64,000 bases of DNA from an uncultured Sedimentitalea sp. (GCA_947504115.1 CANNGH010000003.1:186001-250000), one strand, 5' to 3'. Shown: positions 16,001 to 26,245, counted from the first letter of the stretch. The notes: generated by a model from the letters alone, not told the origin. A program made the numbers and translations.

Positions 16001-16436
16001 CGGATCGAACCCTCTCGCGGTCGCGCTGTTCAGCGAGATCCTGACCGCCGATCAGTTGCTGCGCAACCGGCTGGGGCGGGTTCTGCCCAAGGGGATGGAG
16101 ATTTCGCACTTTTCCGTGCTGAACCATCTGGCAGCCGTCGCCGCCGAACGCTCGCCCGCGCAACTGGCGCGCAGTTTTCATGTCACGCGCGGGGCGATGA
16201 CCAACACGCTGAACCGGCTGGAATGGGCCGGTTACATCCATGTCCGCCCCGACTGGGACGATGCGCGGCGCAAGCGGGTGGCGATCAGTCCGGCCGGGAT
16301 GCAGGCACGCGATCACGCCATCGCGGCGCTGACACCGATGGTCAATCAGGTGGTCGAGGAACTGGGCGCGCAAAAGGTGCGCGCCGTTCTGCCGGTCCTG
16401 CGCGAATTGCGCATACGACTGGAATCGGGGGATTAA
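15993..16436 (+). CDS. MarR-family transcriptional regulator
   Basis: The 147-residue product has the winged-helix core near residues 45-100: [20 protein letters not shown] as the recognition helix region and [15 protein letters not shown] as the wing. It is the last gene of the grxC-nit-marR run. The ligand and targets are unknown; a link to thiol or organic hydroperoxide sensing is tempting from the neighbours, but I see no diagnostic cysteine in it. Its TAA stop shares the TTAA sequence at 16433-16436 with the stop of ubiG on the other strand. Confidence 0.88.
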   Translation: MNDGSNPLAVALFSEILTADQLLRNRLGRVLPKGMEISHFSVLNHLAAVAAERSPAQLARSFHVTRGAMTNTLNRLEWAGYIHVRPDWDDARRKRVAISPAGMQARDHAIAALTPMVNQVVEELGAQKVRAVLPVLRELRIRLESGD

Positions 16437-17179
16437 TCGGGCTTTACGCTGGCGGTGACGTAATTCACGCTCAGGTCGCGGGCCGACAGGCTCCATTGCC
16501 ATGTCACCGGGTTGAAGACGAATCCCTTGCGATCGACCGGGTTCAGACCGGCGCGGTGCAGCAGGTCGAACAACTCGTCCGGGGTTATGAATTTTGACCA
16601 TTCATGGGTGCCGCGCGGCAGCCAGCGCATCACGAGTTCGGCCCCGACGATGGCCATGGCAAAGCTTTTGGGATTGCGGTTGATGGTCGAACAGATGTGC
16701 AGCCCGCCGGGTTTCAGCAGGCGGCGGCAGGCGGTCAGATAGGCCAGCGGATCGGCGACGTGCTCCACCACCTCCATGTTCAGCACGACGTCGAACTGTT
16801 CGCCCGCCTCGGCCAGCGCCTCGGCCGTGGTGTGGCGATAATCGATGCTGAGGCCCGATTGCTGCGCGTGAACCTGCGCCACGGGGATGTTGCGCTCGGC
16901 GGCATCGGCACCGACCACATCGGCCCCCAGCCGCGCCATCGGCTCCGCCAGCAACCCGCCGCCGCATCCGATATCGAGAATACGCAGATTGCGGAACGGA
17001 TCATGCGCCGTCAGGTCACGGTCGAACTGGCCTCCGATCTGGTTTGTGATATAGTCCAGACGGCACGGATTCAGCATGTGCAGCGGCTTGAACTTGCCTT
17101 TCGGATCCCACCACTCGGCCGCCATCGCCTCGAATTTGGCGATCTCGGCGGGATCCACGGTATTTCGTTGCGCTTGCAT
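16433..17179 (-). CDS. ubiG: Ubiquinone biosynthesis O-methyltransferase
   Basis: Carries out both O-methylations in ubiquinone synthesis at the membrane surface. The 248-residue product starts [20 protein letters not shown] and has the UbiG signature [22 protein letters not shown] motif [21 protein letters not shown] near residue 68, and [10 protein letters not shown] near residue 132. Length and motifs are family-typical. It is convergent with marR (4-nt overlap of stops) and divergent from the iminopeptidase gene with a 47-nt gap that must hold both promoters. Confidence 0.95.
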   Translation of the reverse strand: MQAQRNTVDPAEIAKFEAMAAEWWDPKGKFKPLHMLNPCRLDYITNQIGGQFDRDLTAHDPFRNLRILDIGCGGGLLAEPMARLGADVVGADAAERNIPVAQVHAQQSGLSIDYRHTTAEALAEAGEQFDVVLNMEVVEHVADPLAYLTACRRLLKPGGLHICSTINRNPKSFAMAIVGAELVMRWLPRGTHEWSKFITPDELFDLLHRAGLNPVDRKGFVFNPVTWQWSLSARDLSVNYVTASVKPD

Positions 17180-17226
17180 TCCTGTCTCCCTGTGATTTTG
17201 TGGCCGCTGGTTTATATAGGTCAGTA

Positions 17227-18207
17227 ATGGACAAATATCCCGACCAAAAGCAAAAGCGCGCCGTGCAATACCTTCACCCGCCGATCAATCCGTTCGATCA
17301 GCGGATGGTCGAGGTGGGGCAAGGCCACCGGGTCTATGTCGAGCAATCGGGAAACCCCGATGGCGTGCCCGTGGTGGTGCTGCATGGCGGCCCCGGTGGC
17401 GGGTGCAGCCCGGCGATGCGGCGCTATTTCGATCCGGCGGTTTACCGAATCGTGCTGTTCGATCAGCGCGGATGCGGACGGTCGCGCCCCCATGCCTCGG
17501 TCGAGCATAACACGACGTGGCATTTGGTCGCGGATATCGAAACCATCCGCCAGCAACTGGAAATCGAGGCCTGGCACGTCTTCGGCGGCAGTTGGGGCGC
17601 GACGCTGGCGCTGATCTATGCGCAGACCCATCCCGACCGGGTGACCCATCTGATCCTGCGCGGCGTGTTCCTGATGACGCGGGCGGAACTCGACTGGTTC
17701 TATGGCGGCGGGGCGGGGCGGTTCTGGCCGGAAACATGGGCGCGGTTCGTCTCGCTCATCCCCGAGAACGAGCGGGACGACATGATCGCGGCCTATCACA
17801 AGCGGCTGTTTTGCGGTGATCACGAGGTGGAAATCCGCCACGCGCGGGCCTGGTCGGCGTGGGAAAACGCGCTGGCGTCGATCCATTCCAGCGGCGTTTC
17901 CGGCGATCCTCCGGGCGATTATGCGCGTGCCTTCGCGCGGCTCGAGAATCATTATTTCCTGAATGGCGGTTTTCTGGAGTTCGACGGCCAGATCCTTGAG
18001 CATATGGAGCGGATTTCCCACATTCCCGGCGTGATCGTGCAGGGCCGGTATGACATGATCTGTCCGCCGGTATCCGCCTGGAACCTGGCGCAACGTTGGC
18101 CGGCCTGCGAATTGAAGATGGTGCGAAATGCCGGACATGCCCTGTCCGAACCCGGCATCAGCGCCGAACTGGTCCGCGTCATGGACCGACTGGCCGAAAA
18201 CCGATGA
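17227..18207 (+). CDS. pip: Prolyl aminopeptidase (proline iminopeptidase)
   Basis: Alpha/beta hydrolase that removes N-terminal proline from peptides. The 326-residue product has [18 protein letters not shown] near residue 56, the nucleophile elbow [10 protein letters not shown] near residue 120, and the late Asp and His ([20 protein letters not shown]). The length matches the serine peptidase S33 proline iminopeptidases. ATG 17227 is used; an upstream in-frame ATG at 17200 is possible. The stop overlaps the next ATG at 18204, coupling it to a peptide-binding-protein-like gene, which fits a peptide-use role. Confidence 0.93.
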   Translation: MDKYPDQKQKRAVQYLHPPINPFDQRMVEVGQGHRVYVEQSGNPDGVPVVVLHGGPGGGCSPAMRRYFDPAVYRIVLFDQRGCGRSRPHASVEHNTTWHLVADIETIRQQLEIEAWHVFGGSWGATLALIYAQTHPDRVTHLILRGVFLMTRAELDWFYGGGAGRFWPETWARFVSLIPENERDDMIAAYHKRLFCGDHEVEIRHARAWSAWENALASIHSSGVSGDPPGDYARAFARLENHYFLNGGFLEFDGQILEHMERISHIPGVIVQGRYDMICPPVSAWNLAQRWPACELKMVRNAGHALSEPGISAELVRVMDRLAENR

Positions 18208-19034
18208 CCCGGATCGACCGCCGCCTTCTGTTCACCACCGGCGCTGCCGCCGCATTGCTGGCGGCCAGCGGATTGTCGCCCGAGCGCGCACCGCGTTCCG
18301 GCGGGCGGCTGCGTCTGGCGGTGCCGCGCGCCGGCGGATCGCTGGACGCGGTGATGCGTGGGGCGGTGTTCGACACCATGACCGAGATCGCGCCCGACGG
18401 CACCTTGCGTCCCGAACTCGCGACCGCATGGCAGGGCAGCGAGGACGCGCGGCGCTGGCAGTTCGACCTGCGCGAAGGGGTGACCTTCCACGACGGGCGG
18501 GCGTTCGGCGCGGGCGATGTGGTGGCGTCGCTGCACCCCCGCGAGATGCCGGTGCCGGTATCGCGGATCGAGGCCACCGGCCCGCACCGCGTCCTGATCG
18601 AACTGGCGCAGGCCAACCCGCATCTGCCCTATCTTCTGGCCGACCCGGAACTGGTGATCGCGCCCGGCGGCGATGCCGCGCAGCAGATCGGCACCGGCGC
18701 CTATCAGCGCCGGTCCTTCACCGAAGGGCGGCATTTCAAGGGTACGCGGGTGACACGACATTACAAGGACGGACAGGCCGGATGGGCCGACACCATCGAG
18801 GTGACGGTCATTCCCGATGCCGGCGTGCGGGCCGAGGCGTTGCGCGACGGCTATGTCGACGTGGCCGCCCTGCCCCGCCCGGCGGGCTTGCGCGGACGCG
18901 GCGCGTTCACCTATCACCCGTCCGAGGCTCACATGGACATCGCCGCGCATCAGGGCGTCGGTGTGCCCCGCGTGATCGGCGCGCGCGGCGCGATGGACGA
19001 TGGCCGCATCGCCGAACGCTGGTGGCTTGTCTGA
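18204..19034 (+). CDS. Half-length family 5 peptide-binding-protein homologue
   Basis: The 276-residue product looks like the first half of an oligopeptide ABC binding protein: twin-Arg-like or plain export signal ([22 protein letters not shown]), then WQFDLREGVTFHDGRAF near residue 89, then GTGAYQRRSFTEGRHF and VIPDAGVRAEALRDGYVDVA. Family members are about 500 residues, so much of the second lobe is absent. The end DDGRIAERWWLV looks like a proper C-terminus, arguing for an internal or natural shortening and not simple truncation by a stop. It is coupled to pip (ATGA overlap). Whether it still binds peptides is unclear. Confidence 0.75.
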   Translation: MTRIDRRLLFTTGAAAALLAASGLSPERAPRSGGRLRLAVPRAGGSLDAVMRGAVFDTMTEIAPDGTLRPELATAWQGSEDARRWQFDLREGVTFHDGRAFGAGDVVASLHPREMPVPVSRIEATGPHRVLIELAQANPHLPYLLADPELVIAPGGDAAQQIGTGAYQRRSFTEGRHFKGTRVTRHYKDGQAGWADTIEVTVIPDAGVRAEALRDGYVDVAALPRPAGLRGRGAFTYHPSEAHMDIAAHQGVGVPRVIGARGAMDDGRIAERWWLV

Positions 19035-19057
19035 TCCGGGCAACTCCCGAATCCCCC

Positions 19058-19086
19058 TTGCGAAAGCCGAGCCCTTGCCATATATC
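19058..19086 (+). promoter_or_regulatory. Promoter for the rimP-nusA-infB operon
   Basis: TTGCGA (19058-19063) and TATATC (19081-19086) are separated by 17 nt, giving a predicted start near 19093. The following leader runs into an intrinsic terminator before rimP. Confidence 0.5.
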
Positions 19087-19139
19087 CCCCTCAACAGCGG
19101 CGCGTCGGGCTCTGGTCCACACGCTCCACCGGAAACGAC

Positions 19140-19163
19140 AACGGGCCGCGCGCCCGTTTTTTT
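19140..19163 (+). terminator. Intrinsic terminator in the rimP leader (candidate attenuator)
   Basis: AACGGGC (19140-19146) pairs with GCCCGTT (19152-19158) around a 5-nt loop and runs into seven T. It sits only 36 nt before the rimP ATG and downstream of the best promoter, so it would interrupt rimP-operon transcripts. Upstream leader segments GGCGCG (19099-19104) and CGGGC (19106-19110) can pair with the terminator arms, giving a possible antiterminator. It could also simply end the pip transcript. Confidence 0.7.
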
Positions 19164-19198
19164 GTGCCTGAACCACAACCAGCACGACAGATGGAAAC

Positions 19199-19777
19199 AT
19201 GACGAACGACCTTATCGCCAAAGCAGCCATTGACCGCCGACTGGCCGAGATCATCACCCCGGTGATCGAGGATCTGGGCTTTGAACTGGTGCGCGTCCGG
19301 CTGATGTCGGGCAAGGCGACCACCCTGCAGATCATGGCCGACCGTCCCGATGGCGGGATCGACGTTGACGAATGCGGCGAGATCTCGAACGCGGTCAGCG
19401 CGACGCTGGACGTCGAGGACCCGATTCTCGACACCTATACGCTGGAGGTTTCCAGCCCCGGCATCGACCGCCCGCTGACACGGCTCAAGGATTTCGACGC
19501 CTTCGAGGGCTACGAGGCCAAGCTGGAAACCGAGGACCTGATCGACGGGCGGCGGCGCTTCAAGGGCGTTCTGGCGGGAGTCGAAGACCAGGAGGTTCTG
19601 ATCAATGTCGAAGAGGGCACGATCGGGCTGCAATTCGACTGGCTGTCTGACGCCAAGCTGGTGCTGAGCGACGATCTGATCAAGGAAATGCTGCGCCAAC
19701 GCAAGGCGGCGGGCGCACTGAACGAAGACAAATTCGACACGATAGAGACCGATGTGTCCGACGAGGAGAACCGCTAA
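19199..19777 (+). CDS. rimP: Ribosome maturation factor RimP
   Basis: Needed for 30S subunit maturation. The 192-residue product has the RimP fold: [15 protein letters not shown] near residue 22, the [17 protein letters not shown] region near 58, and the [21 protein letters not shown] signature near 80 (shown here as the segment from SSPG to RPL). It ends with an acidic tail longer than in E. coli. It is first in rimP-nusA-ylxR-infB; the TAA stop overlaps the nusA ATG by one base (TAATG), so coupling is likely. Confidence 0.95.
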   Translation: MTNDLIAKAAIDRRLAEIITPVIEDLGFELVRVRLMSGKATTLQIMADRPDGGIDVDECGEISNAVSATLDVEDPILDTYTLEVSSPGIDRPLTRLKDFDAFEGYEAKLETEDLIDGRRRFKGVLAGVEDQEVLINVEEGTIGLQFDWLSDAKLVLSDDLIKEMLRQRKAAGALNEDKFDTIETDVSDEENR

Positions 19778-21405
19778 TGGCCATCACATCCGCCAACCAG
19801 CTCGAGCTGTTGCAAACCGCCGAGGCCGTGGCCCGCGAAAAGATGATCGACCCTGCTCTGGTCATCGAGGCGATGGAGGAATCGCTCGCCCGTGCGGCCA
19901 AGTCGCGTTACGGCGCGGATATGGACATTCGCGTCGATATCGACCGCAAGACCGGCCGCGCCACGTTCACGCGCGTGCGTACGGTGGTCGAGGATGACGA
20001 GCTTGAGAATTACCAGGCCGAGTTCACCGTCGAGCAGGCCAGGCAATACATGGACGATCCCAAGGTCGGCGATACCCTTGTCGAAGAGGTGCCGCCGGTC
20101 GAGATGGGCCGGATCGCCGCTCAAAGCGCCAAGCAGGTGATCCTGCAAAAGGTCCGCGAGGCCGAACGCGACCGCCAGTACGAGGAATTCAAGGACCGCG
20201 CCGGGACCATCATCAACGGCCTAGTCAAGCGCGAGGAATACGGCAATGTCATCGTCGATGTCGGCGCGGGCGAGGCGATCCTGCGGCGCAACGAAAAGAT
20301 CGGGCGCGAAAGCTATCGGCCCAACGACCGCATCCGCTGCTATGTCAAGGACGTGCGCCGCGAAGTGCGCGGACCGCAGATCTTCCTGTCGCGCACCTCG
20401 CCGGAATTCATGGCCGAACTGTTCAAGATGGAAGTGCCGGAAATCTACGATGGCATCATCGAGATCAAGGCTGTTGCCCGCGACCCCGGAAGCCGCGCCA
20501 AGATCGCGGTGATCTCCTATGACAACAGCATCGACCCCGTGGGCGCCTGCGTGGGCATGCGCGGCAGCCGCGTTCAGGCCGTGGTGAACGAGCTTCAGGG
20601 CGAAAAGATCGACATCATCCCGTGGAACGAGGACATGCCGACCTTCCTTGTGAACGCGCTGCAACCGGCCGAGGTGTCCAAGGTCGTGCTGGACGAGGAA
20701 GCCGAGCGGATCGAGGTCGTGGTGCCCGAAGAGCAGCTGAGCCTCGCGATCGGGCGGCGCGGGCAGAACGTGCGTCTGGCCAGCCAGTTGACCGGTCTGG
20801 ATATCGACATCATGACCGAGGCCGAGGAATCGGCGCGTCGCCAGCGCGAATTCGAATCCCGCACCAAGCTGTTCATGGATACGCTGGATCTGGACGAATT
20901 CTTCGCCCAGCTGCTGGTGTCCGAAGGGTTCTCCAACCTCGAAGAGGTCGCCTATGTCGAGCAGGAGGAACTGCTGGTCATCGACGGCGTGGACGAGGAC
21001 ACCGCCGACGAATTGCAGGCCCGCGCCCGCGACGTGCTGGAGGCGCAGAACAAGGCGGCGATGGACAATGCCCGCGCGCTGGGTGTCGAGGACAGTCTGG
21101 TTGAATTCGACGGCCTGACACCCCAGATGATCGAGGTGCTGGCCAAAGACGGCATCAAGACGCTGGAAGATTTCGCAACCTGCGCCGACTGGGAACTGGC
21201 GGGCGGCTACACCACCGTCAACGGGGAGCGGACCAAGGACGACGGCCTGCTGGAGCCTTTCGACGTGTCTCTGGAAGAAGCGCAGAACATGGTGATGACC
21301 GCGCGGATTCTGCTGGGCTGGGTCGATCCTCAGGAACTGGAAGACGGCGACGACGCCGAAGAAGACGAGACCGACGACGAACAGCAGCACGAGGTCGGAG
21401 CCTGA
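19777..21405 (+). CDS. nusA: Transcription termination/antitermination protein NusA
   Basis: RNA polymerase-binding factor that modulates pausing, termination and antitermination. The 542-residue product shows the N-terminal polymerase-binding domain (to ~130), an S1 domain (near 135-205), two KH domains (VGACVGMRGSRVQAVVNEL near 250; LAIGRRGQNVRLASQLTG near 322), and two C-terminal helix-hairpin repeats (near 360-430 and 440-515) ahead of an acidic tail. The gene directly follows rimP. Autoregulation through the leader terminator is plausible from what is known in E. coli. Confidence 0.96.
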   Translation: MAITSANQLELLQTAEAVAREKMIDPALVIEAMEESLARAAKSRYGADMDIRVDIDRKTGRATFTRVRTVVEDDELENYQAEFTVEQARQYMDDPKVGDTLVEEVPPVEMGRIAAQSAKQVILQKVREAERDRQYEEFKDRAGTIINGLVKREEYGNVIVDVGAGEAILRRNEKIGRESYRPNDRIRCYVKDVRREVRGPQIFLSRTSPEFMAELFKMEVPEIYDGIIEIKAVARDPGSRAKIAVISYDNSIDPVGACVGMRGSRVQAVVNELQGEKIDIIPWNEDMPTFLVNALQPAEVSKVVLDEEAERIEVVVPEEQLSLAIGRRGQNVRLASQLTGLDIDIMTEAEESARRQREFESRTKLFMDTLDLDEFFAQLLVSEGFSNLEEVAYVEQEELLVIDGVDEDTADELQARARDVLEAQNKAAMDNARALGVEDSLVEFDGLTPQMIEVLAKDGIKTLEDFATCADWELAGGYTTVNGERTKDDGLLEPFDVSLEEAQNMVMTARILLGWVDPQELEDGDDAEEDETDDEQQHEVGA

Positions 21406-21429
21406 TTTCAGGCTCCGCAAGGGCAGTAT

Positions 21430-22053
21430 ATGGGACGCGGTGGCGCCTCGACGGATCAAGGCGAAGGTCCAGAGCGCAAGTGCATTGCAACGGGCGAAGT
21501 GCAACCTAAATATGGGTTGATCCGCTTTGTTGCGGATCCCGATGGTCAGGTGGTGCCCGATATTCTGGGCAAACTGCCGGGGCGGGGCACATATGTTGCC
21601 GCCGACCGCGCCGCACTGGAACGCGCTGTCGCCAAGAAACTGTTCGCGCGCGGCCTGAAGCGGCCGGTTCAGGTGCCCGCAGATCTGGTGGACGAAGTCG
21701 AGCGGCAACTGGCGCGGCGGGTGATCGACCTGATCAGTCTGGCACGTAAATCCGGCGGTGCCGTGGCAGGATACGAGAAGGTCAAGGACTGGCTGGCCAA
21801 GGAAGAGGCCGAAATCCTGATCCAGGCCGTCGATGGCTCGGGGCGGGGCAAGTCGAAACTCAGTACGCCGCATTTCGGCCGCTATATCGGCTGGCTGAGC
21901 GCGGACGAGTTGGGAATGGCGTTCGGTCGGCAAACTGTGATACACGCTGCGCTCGCCTCTGGTGGACTCGCGCCGCGTGTTGTAGAGGAAGCGCAACGGC
22001 TGCGAGGCGTGCGCGGATTGACGGATGGCGGCAAGGGCCGCCCGGAAGGGTAA
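21430..22053 (+). CDS. YlxR/DUF448 RNA-binding protein fused to an L7Ae-like domain
   Basis: The 207-residue product has an N-terminal YlxR domain ([20 protein letters not shown] and [11 protein letters not shown], residues ~13-60) and a C-terminal L7Ae-like region (about 95-150: [18 protein letters not shown]). In Firmicutes ylxR and the L7Ae-like ylxQ are separate genes between nusA and infB; alphaproteobacteria often fuse them as here. Likely binds RNA in ribosome or transcription context. Start ATG 21430 lies 24 nt after nusA; infB begins 8 nt after its stop. Confidence 0.88.
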   Translation: MGRGGASTDQGEGPERKCIATGEVQPKYGLIRFVADPDGQVVPDILGKLPGRGTYVAADRAALERAVAKKLFARGLKRPVQVPADLVDEVERQLARRVIDLISLARKSGGAVAGYEKVKDWLAKEEAEILIQAVDGSGRGKSKLSTPHFGRYIGWLSADELGMAFGRQTVIHAALASGGLAPRVVEEAQRLRGVRGLTDGGKGRPEG

Positions 22054-22061
22054 AGAGCTTT

Positions 22062-24539
22062 ATGAGCGATACTGACGGCAAGAAAACATTGGGCGTTCGC
22101 GGAAGTTCCCGTCCGGGGAATGTGAAACAGAGTTTCAGCCACGGGCGGACCAAGAATGTCGTTGTGGAGACCAAGCGCAAGCGCGTGGTTGTCCCCAAGC
22201 CGGGCGCCGGCAAGAACCCGGTCGGCAAAGCCGCCCCGGCGGGCGATCCGTCGCGCCGCCCCGCCGGCATCTCCGACGCCGAGATGGAGCGCCGCCTGAA
22301 GGCGGTTCAGGCCGCCAAGGCCCGCGAGACCGAAGAGGCCGCCGCGCGCGAAGCCGAGGAAAAGGCCCGCGCCGAAGAGCGCGAGCGCCGCCGCGCCGAG
22401 GCCGAGCAGAAGGAACGCGAGGAACGCGAGCGCGAAGAGGCGCTCAAGGCCAAGGCCGACGAGGAAGAGCGCCAGCGCCGCGAAACCGAAGAGGCCGCGC
22501 AACGCGCCGCCGATGCGCCCGCCGAACCGGTGGAGCCGCGCCAGACCACGCATCGCGGCGCGCCGGCACAGACGCCGCGCAAGGACGACCGCGAACAGGA
22601 CCAGCAGCGTCCGCGCGGCAAGGGGCGGCAGGATACGCGCCGCTCGGGCAAACTGACGGTCAATCAGGCGCTGCGCGGCGGCGAAGGCGGCCGCCACAGG
22701 TCGATGGCCGCGATGAAGCGCAAGCAGGAACGCGATCGCCAGCGCGCCATGGGCGGCAGCGCCGAGCGTGAAAAGATCACGCGCGAGGTGCAGCTTCCGG
22801 AAACCATCGTCGTCAGCGAACTGGCCAACCGCATGGCCGAGCGTGTCGCCGCCGTGGTCAAGGCGCTGATGAACAACGGCATGATGGTCACCCAGAACGA
22901 GATCATCGACGCCGACACCGCCGAACTCATCATCGAGGAATTCGGCCACAAGGTCGTGCGCGTGTCGGATTCGGATGTCGAGGACGTCATCACGCAGGTC
23001 GAAGACGACGAAAAGGATCTGAAACCGCGCCCGCCGGTCATCACCGTGATGGGCCATGTGGACCACGGCAAGACCTCGCTTCTGGACGCGATCCGCAACG
23101 CCAAGGTCGTCTCGGGCGAGGCGGGCGGGATCACCCAGCATATCGGCGCCTATCAGGTGCAGGCGAGCGACGGGCAGGTTCTGACCTTCCTCGACACGCC
23201 CGGCCACGCCGCGTTCACGTCGATGCGTTCGCGCGGGGCGCAGGTGACGGATATCGTGGTTCTGGTGGTTGCCGCAGACGATGCGGTGATGCCCCAGACC
23301 ATCGAGGCGATCCACCACGCCAAGGCCGCCGGAGTGCCGATGATCGTGGCGATCAACAAGGTCGACAAGCCCGACGCCAATCCCGACAAGGTGCGCACCG
23401 ATCTGTTGCAGCACGAGGTGGTCGTCGAAAAGATGTCCGGCGACGTGCAGGATATCGAGGTGTCGGCGCTCAAGGGCGAAGGGCTGGACGATCTGCTTGA
23501 GGCGATCGCGCTGCAATCGGAGATCCTTGAACTCAAGGCGAACCCCGATCGCGCCGCCCAGGGCGCCGTGATCGAGGCGCAACTGGACGTGGGCCGTGGC
23601 CCGGTGGCGACGGTTCTGGTGCAGACCGGCACGCTGCGTCAGGGCGACATCTTTGTCGTCGGCGAACAGTGGGGCCGGGTGCGCGCGATGGAGAACGACA
23701 AGGGCGAGCGCGTGAAAGAGGCCGGCCCATCGGTTCCCGTCGAGGTTCTGGGCCTGAACGGCACGCCCGAGGCGGGCGATGTTCTGAACGTGGTCGATAC
23801 CGAGGCGCAGGCGCGCGAGATCGCCGAATATCGCGCCGATGCGGCCAAGGACAAACGCGCCGCCGCAGGGGCCGCCACCACGCTGGAACAGCTGATGGCC
23901 AACGCCAAGGCAAGCGAGGACATTCGCGAACTGCCCATCGTGGTCAAGGCCGACGTGCAGGGCAGCGCCGAGGCGATCGTTCAGGCGATGGAGAAGATCG
24001 GCAACGAAGAGGTCCGCGTGCGCGTGCTGCATTACGGTGTGGGCGCGATCACGGAAACCGATGTCGGTCTGGCCGAGGCCAGCGGCGCGCCGATCATGGG
24101 CTTCAACGTCCGGGCCAATGCCAGTGCCCGCGCCACCGCCAACCAGAAGAGCGTCGAGATCCGCTATTACTCGATCATCTACGATCTGGTCGACGACGTG
24201 AAGGCCGCCGCCAGCGGTCTGCTGAGCAGCGAGATCCGCGAACGTTTCATCGGCTATGCCGAGATCAAGGAAGTGTTCAAGGTCACCGGTGTGGGAAAGG
24301 TTGCCGGCTGTCTGGTCACCGAAGGCATCGCCCGGCGTTCGGCCGGTGTGCGCCTGCTGCGCGACAACGTGGTTGTGCACGAGGGAACGCTCAAGACCCT
24401 CAAGCGCTTCAAGGACGAGGTCGCCGAGGTCCAGTCGGGTCAGGAATGCGGCATGGCCTTCGAAAATTACGACGACATCCGCCCCGGCGATGTGATCGAG
24501 ATTTTCGAGCGCGAAGAGATCGAACGCACGCTGGATTGA
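22062..24539 (+). CDS. infB: Translation initiation factor IF-2
   Basis: GTPase that places initiator tRNA on the 30S subunit. The 825-residue product has a highly charged N-terminal region with long Glu/Arg/Ala helices (residues ~70-170), an IF2_N segment ([12 protein letters not shown]), then the G domain with [12 protein letters not shown] near residue 330, [12 protein letters not shown] near 378 and NKVDKPDA near 432. Domains II-IV complete the C-terminus ([16 protein letters not shown]). All family landmarks are intact. It ends the rimP operon in this window, before a strong terminator. Confidence 0.97.
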   Translation: MSDTDGKKTLGVRGSSRPGNVKQSFSHGRTKNVVVETKRKRVVVPKPGAGKNPVGKAAPAGDPSRRPAGISDAEMERRLKAVQAAKARETEEAAAREAEEKARAEERERRRAEAEQKEREEREREEALKAKADEEERQRRETEEAAQRAADAPAEPVEPRQTTHRGAPAQTPRKDDREQDQQRPRGKGRQDTRRSGKLTVNQALRGGEGGRHRSMAAMKRKQERDRQRAMGGSAEREKITREVQLPETIVVSELANRMAERVAAVVKALMNNGMMVTQNEIIDADTAELIIEEFGHKVVRVSDSDVEDVITQVEDDEKDLKPRPPVITVMGHVDHGKTSLLDAIRNAKVVSGEAGGITQHIGAYQVQASDGQVLTFLDTPGHAAFTSMRSRGAQVTDIVVLVVAADDAVMPQTIEAIHHAKAAGVPMIVAINKVDKPDANPDKVRTDLLQHEVVVEKMSGDVQDIEVSALKGEGLDDLLEAIALQSEILELKANPDRAAQGAVIEAQLDVGRGPVATVLVQTGTLRQGDIFVVGEQWGRVRAMENDKGERVKEAGPSVPVEVLGLNGTPEAGDVLNVVDTEAQAREIAEYRADAAKDKRAAAGAATTLEQLMANAKASEDIRELPIVVKADVQGSAEAIVQAMEKIGNEEVRVRVLHYGVGAITETDVGLAEASGAPIMGFNVRANASARATANQKSVEIRYYSIIYDLVDDVKAAASGLLSSEIRERFIGYAEIKEVFKVTGVGKVAGCLVTEGIARRSAGVRLLRDNVVVHEGTLKTLKRFKDEVAEVQSGQECGMAFENYDDIRPGDVIEIFEREEIERTLD

Positions 24540-24562
24540 TCCGGTCCGGATACGGGATACAG

Positions 24563-24590
24563 GGGCGCGGCCACGGCTGCGCCCTTTTTT
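24563..24590 (+). terminator. Intrinsic terminator after infB
   Basis: GGGCGCGGC (24563-24571) pairs with GCTGCGCCC (24576-24584) around CACG, followed by six T. It separates infB from the convergent mutT gene. Confidence 0.9.
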
Positions 24591-24609
24591 CGTCGCGGCC
24601 CGGCGTGTC

Positions 24610-25008
24610 TTACAGCCAGTCGCGCAGGATCGGAATCAGCGGCAGGTCGGCGGCGGGCATCGGATAGTCGCGCAGTTTGTTGGCGCGCACCCATGCCAGC
24701 TTTTGCCCCTCGTTGGCGACGGGGATGCCGTTCCACTTGCGACAGGCGAAAAGCGGCATCAGCAGGTGGAAATCGTCGTATTGGTGGCTGGCGAATGTCA
24801 GCGGCGCGAGGCAGGAGGCCCAGGTGTCGATGCCCAGTTCTTCCTGCAATTCGCGGATCAGCGCGGCCTCGGGGGTTTCGCCGGGTTCGACCTTGCCGCC
24901 CGGAAACTCCCACAGCCCGGCCATCGTCTTGCCTTCGGGGCGCTGCGCCAGCAGCACGCGCCCTTCGACGTCGATCAGGGCGACGGCGGAAACGAGGACC
25001 GATTTCAT
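24610..25008 (-). CDS. mutT: 8-oxo-dGTP diphosphatase MutT
   Basis: Hydrolyses oxidised dGTP and prevents A:T to C:G errors. The 132-residue product has the canonical Nudix box GGKVEPGETPEAALIREL continuing into QEELGI near residues 37-60, and the purine-recognition region HQYDDFHLLM. ATG 25008 (MKSVLVSAVALID) is chosen; the frame is open 15 codons upstream but that would overlap argJ. It starts 7 nt after the argJ stop, as the third gene of ppiC-argJ-mutT. The link of argJ and mutT recurs in Rhodobacterales as far as I recall. Confidence 0.92.
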   Translation of the reverse strand: MKSVLVSAVALIDVEGRVLLAQRPEGKTMAGLWEFPGGKVEPGETPEAALIRELQEELGIDTWASCLAPLTFASHQYDDFHLLMPLFACRKWNGIPVANEGQKLAWVRANKLRDYPMPAADLPLIPILRDWL

Positions 25009-25015
25009 GGCCCGG

Positions 25016-26242
25016 TCACGACCGGTAATCGGCGTTGATGTCGATATAGCCATGCGTCAGATCGCAGGTCCAGATCGTCGCCTGCCCGTCTCCCAGTCCC
25101 AGATCGACCGCGATCACCAGATCCTGCTGTTTCATGTATTCGGCGGCGGCGTCTTCGCTGTAATCGGGACTGACCCAACCGTTTTCCGCCACGAGGATAT
25201 CGCCGAAACGGATGTTCAGCCGGTCGCGGTCGGCACTTGCCCCGGACTTGCCGATGGCCATGACGATACGGCCCCAGTTGGGGTCTTCGCCGGCGATGGC
25301 GGTCTTGACCAAGGGCGAATTGGCGATGGACAGGCCGTGTGTTTTGGCCTCGTCGTCGCTGGCCGCCCCGGTCACGCGGATTTCGACGAACTTGCTGGCG
25401 CCTTCGCCGTCGCGCACCACCTGATGCGCCAGATCCAGCATCACCTCATGCAGCGCGGCGGCGAAATCCTGGCTTTGCGTGGCATCCACCTGCGACGCTC
25501 CGGTGGCGCAAAGCATCAGACTGTCCGAGGTCGAAGTGTCGCTGTCCACGGTGATGCAGTTGAAGGTGCGGGCGTTCAAATCGGCCAGAAGCGTCTGAAG
25601 CCGGGGCTGGTCGACCATCGCGTCGGTAAAGATATAGACCAGCATCGTCGCCATGTCGGGCGCGATCATGCCCGAACCCTTGGCGATCCCGGCGATGGAA
25701 ACGGTCTGGCCGTCGATATCCACCTGCCGCGCCGCGCCCTTGGCAAAGGTATCGGTGGTCATGATGGCCTCGGCCGCACCCTTGATCCCGCCCGCATCCA
25801 GCGTGGCATTCAGGTCCGCGATCCTGTCGATGATCCGCTCGTGGGGCAGCGGTTCGCCGATCACCCCGGTCGAGGCGGTGAAGACCCGCGCCTCGGGCAG
25901 ATCGGTTGCGTCGGCCACCGCCTTGCACAAGGCCTGAACCGATCGCTGTCCGTAACGCCCGGTAAAGGCGTTGGAATTGCCGGAATTGACCAGAATGGCC
26001 GCACCCGCATCCGCGGCCTCGCCGATCTTGTCCTGACAATCCAGAACCGGCGCCGACCGCGTGGACGAGCGTGTGAACACGCCCGCCACGCTGGTTCCCG
26101 GCGCCAGAACGGCCAGCATCACATCGGTGCGCCCGGTATAGCGCACTCCGGCAGCCACAGAGGCGAACCGCACACCGCCGATCACCGGCAGCTCCGGAAA
26201 CGCGGCGGGCGCAAGCGGCGAGCGGGGCAGCGTGTTGGCCAC
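25016..26242 (-). CDS. argJ: Bifunctional glutamate N-acetyltransferase / N-acetylglutamate synthase
   Basis: Recycles the acetyl group in arginine synthesis by moving it from N-acetylornithine to glutamate. The 408-residue product has the self-cleavage site GMIAPDMATMLVYIFTDA near residue 195, where the Thr of ATML becomes the new N-terminal nucleophile. Other family segments are SGNSNAFTG near 90 and CITVDSDTSTSDSL near 227. Whether it is mono- or bifunctional cannot be decided from sequence. It starts 3 nt after the ppiC stop, so it shares that transcript. Confidence 0.95.
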   Translation of the reverse strand: MANTLPRSPLAPAAFPELPVIGGVRFASVAAGVRYTGRTDVMLAVLAPGTSVAGVFTRSSTRSAPVLDCQDKIGEAADAGAAILVNSGNSNAFTGRYGQRSVQALCKAVADATDLPEARVFTASTGVIGEPLPHERIIDRIADLNATLDAGGIKGAAEAIMTTDTFAKGAARQVDIDGQTVSIAGIAKGSGMIAPDMATMLVYIFTDAMVDQPRLQTLLADLNARTFNCITVDSDTSTSDSLMLCATGASQVDATQSQDFAAALHEVMLDLAHQVVRDGEGASKFVEIRVTGAASDDEAKTHGLSIANSPLVKTAIAGEDPNWGRIVMAIGKSGASADRDRLNIRFGDILVAENGWVSPDYSEDAAAEYMKQQDLVIAVDLGLGDGQATIWTCDLTHGYIDINADYRS

Positions 26243-26245
26243 GGA

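Noticed and set aside
20221-21996. 591-codon minus-strand frame opposite nusA and ylxR
   Set aside because: Shadow of two well-supported genes; no domain or start signal.
21882-24380. 832-codon open frame on the minus strand opposite infB
   Set aside because: It mirrors infB codon by codon in a GC-rich genome, has His/Asp/Leu-rich composition without domains, and no ribosome site. infB has every expected motif.
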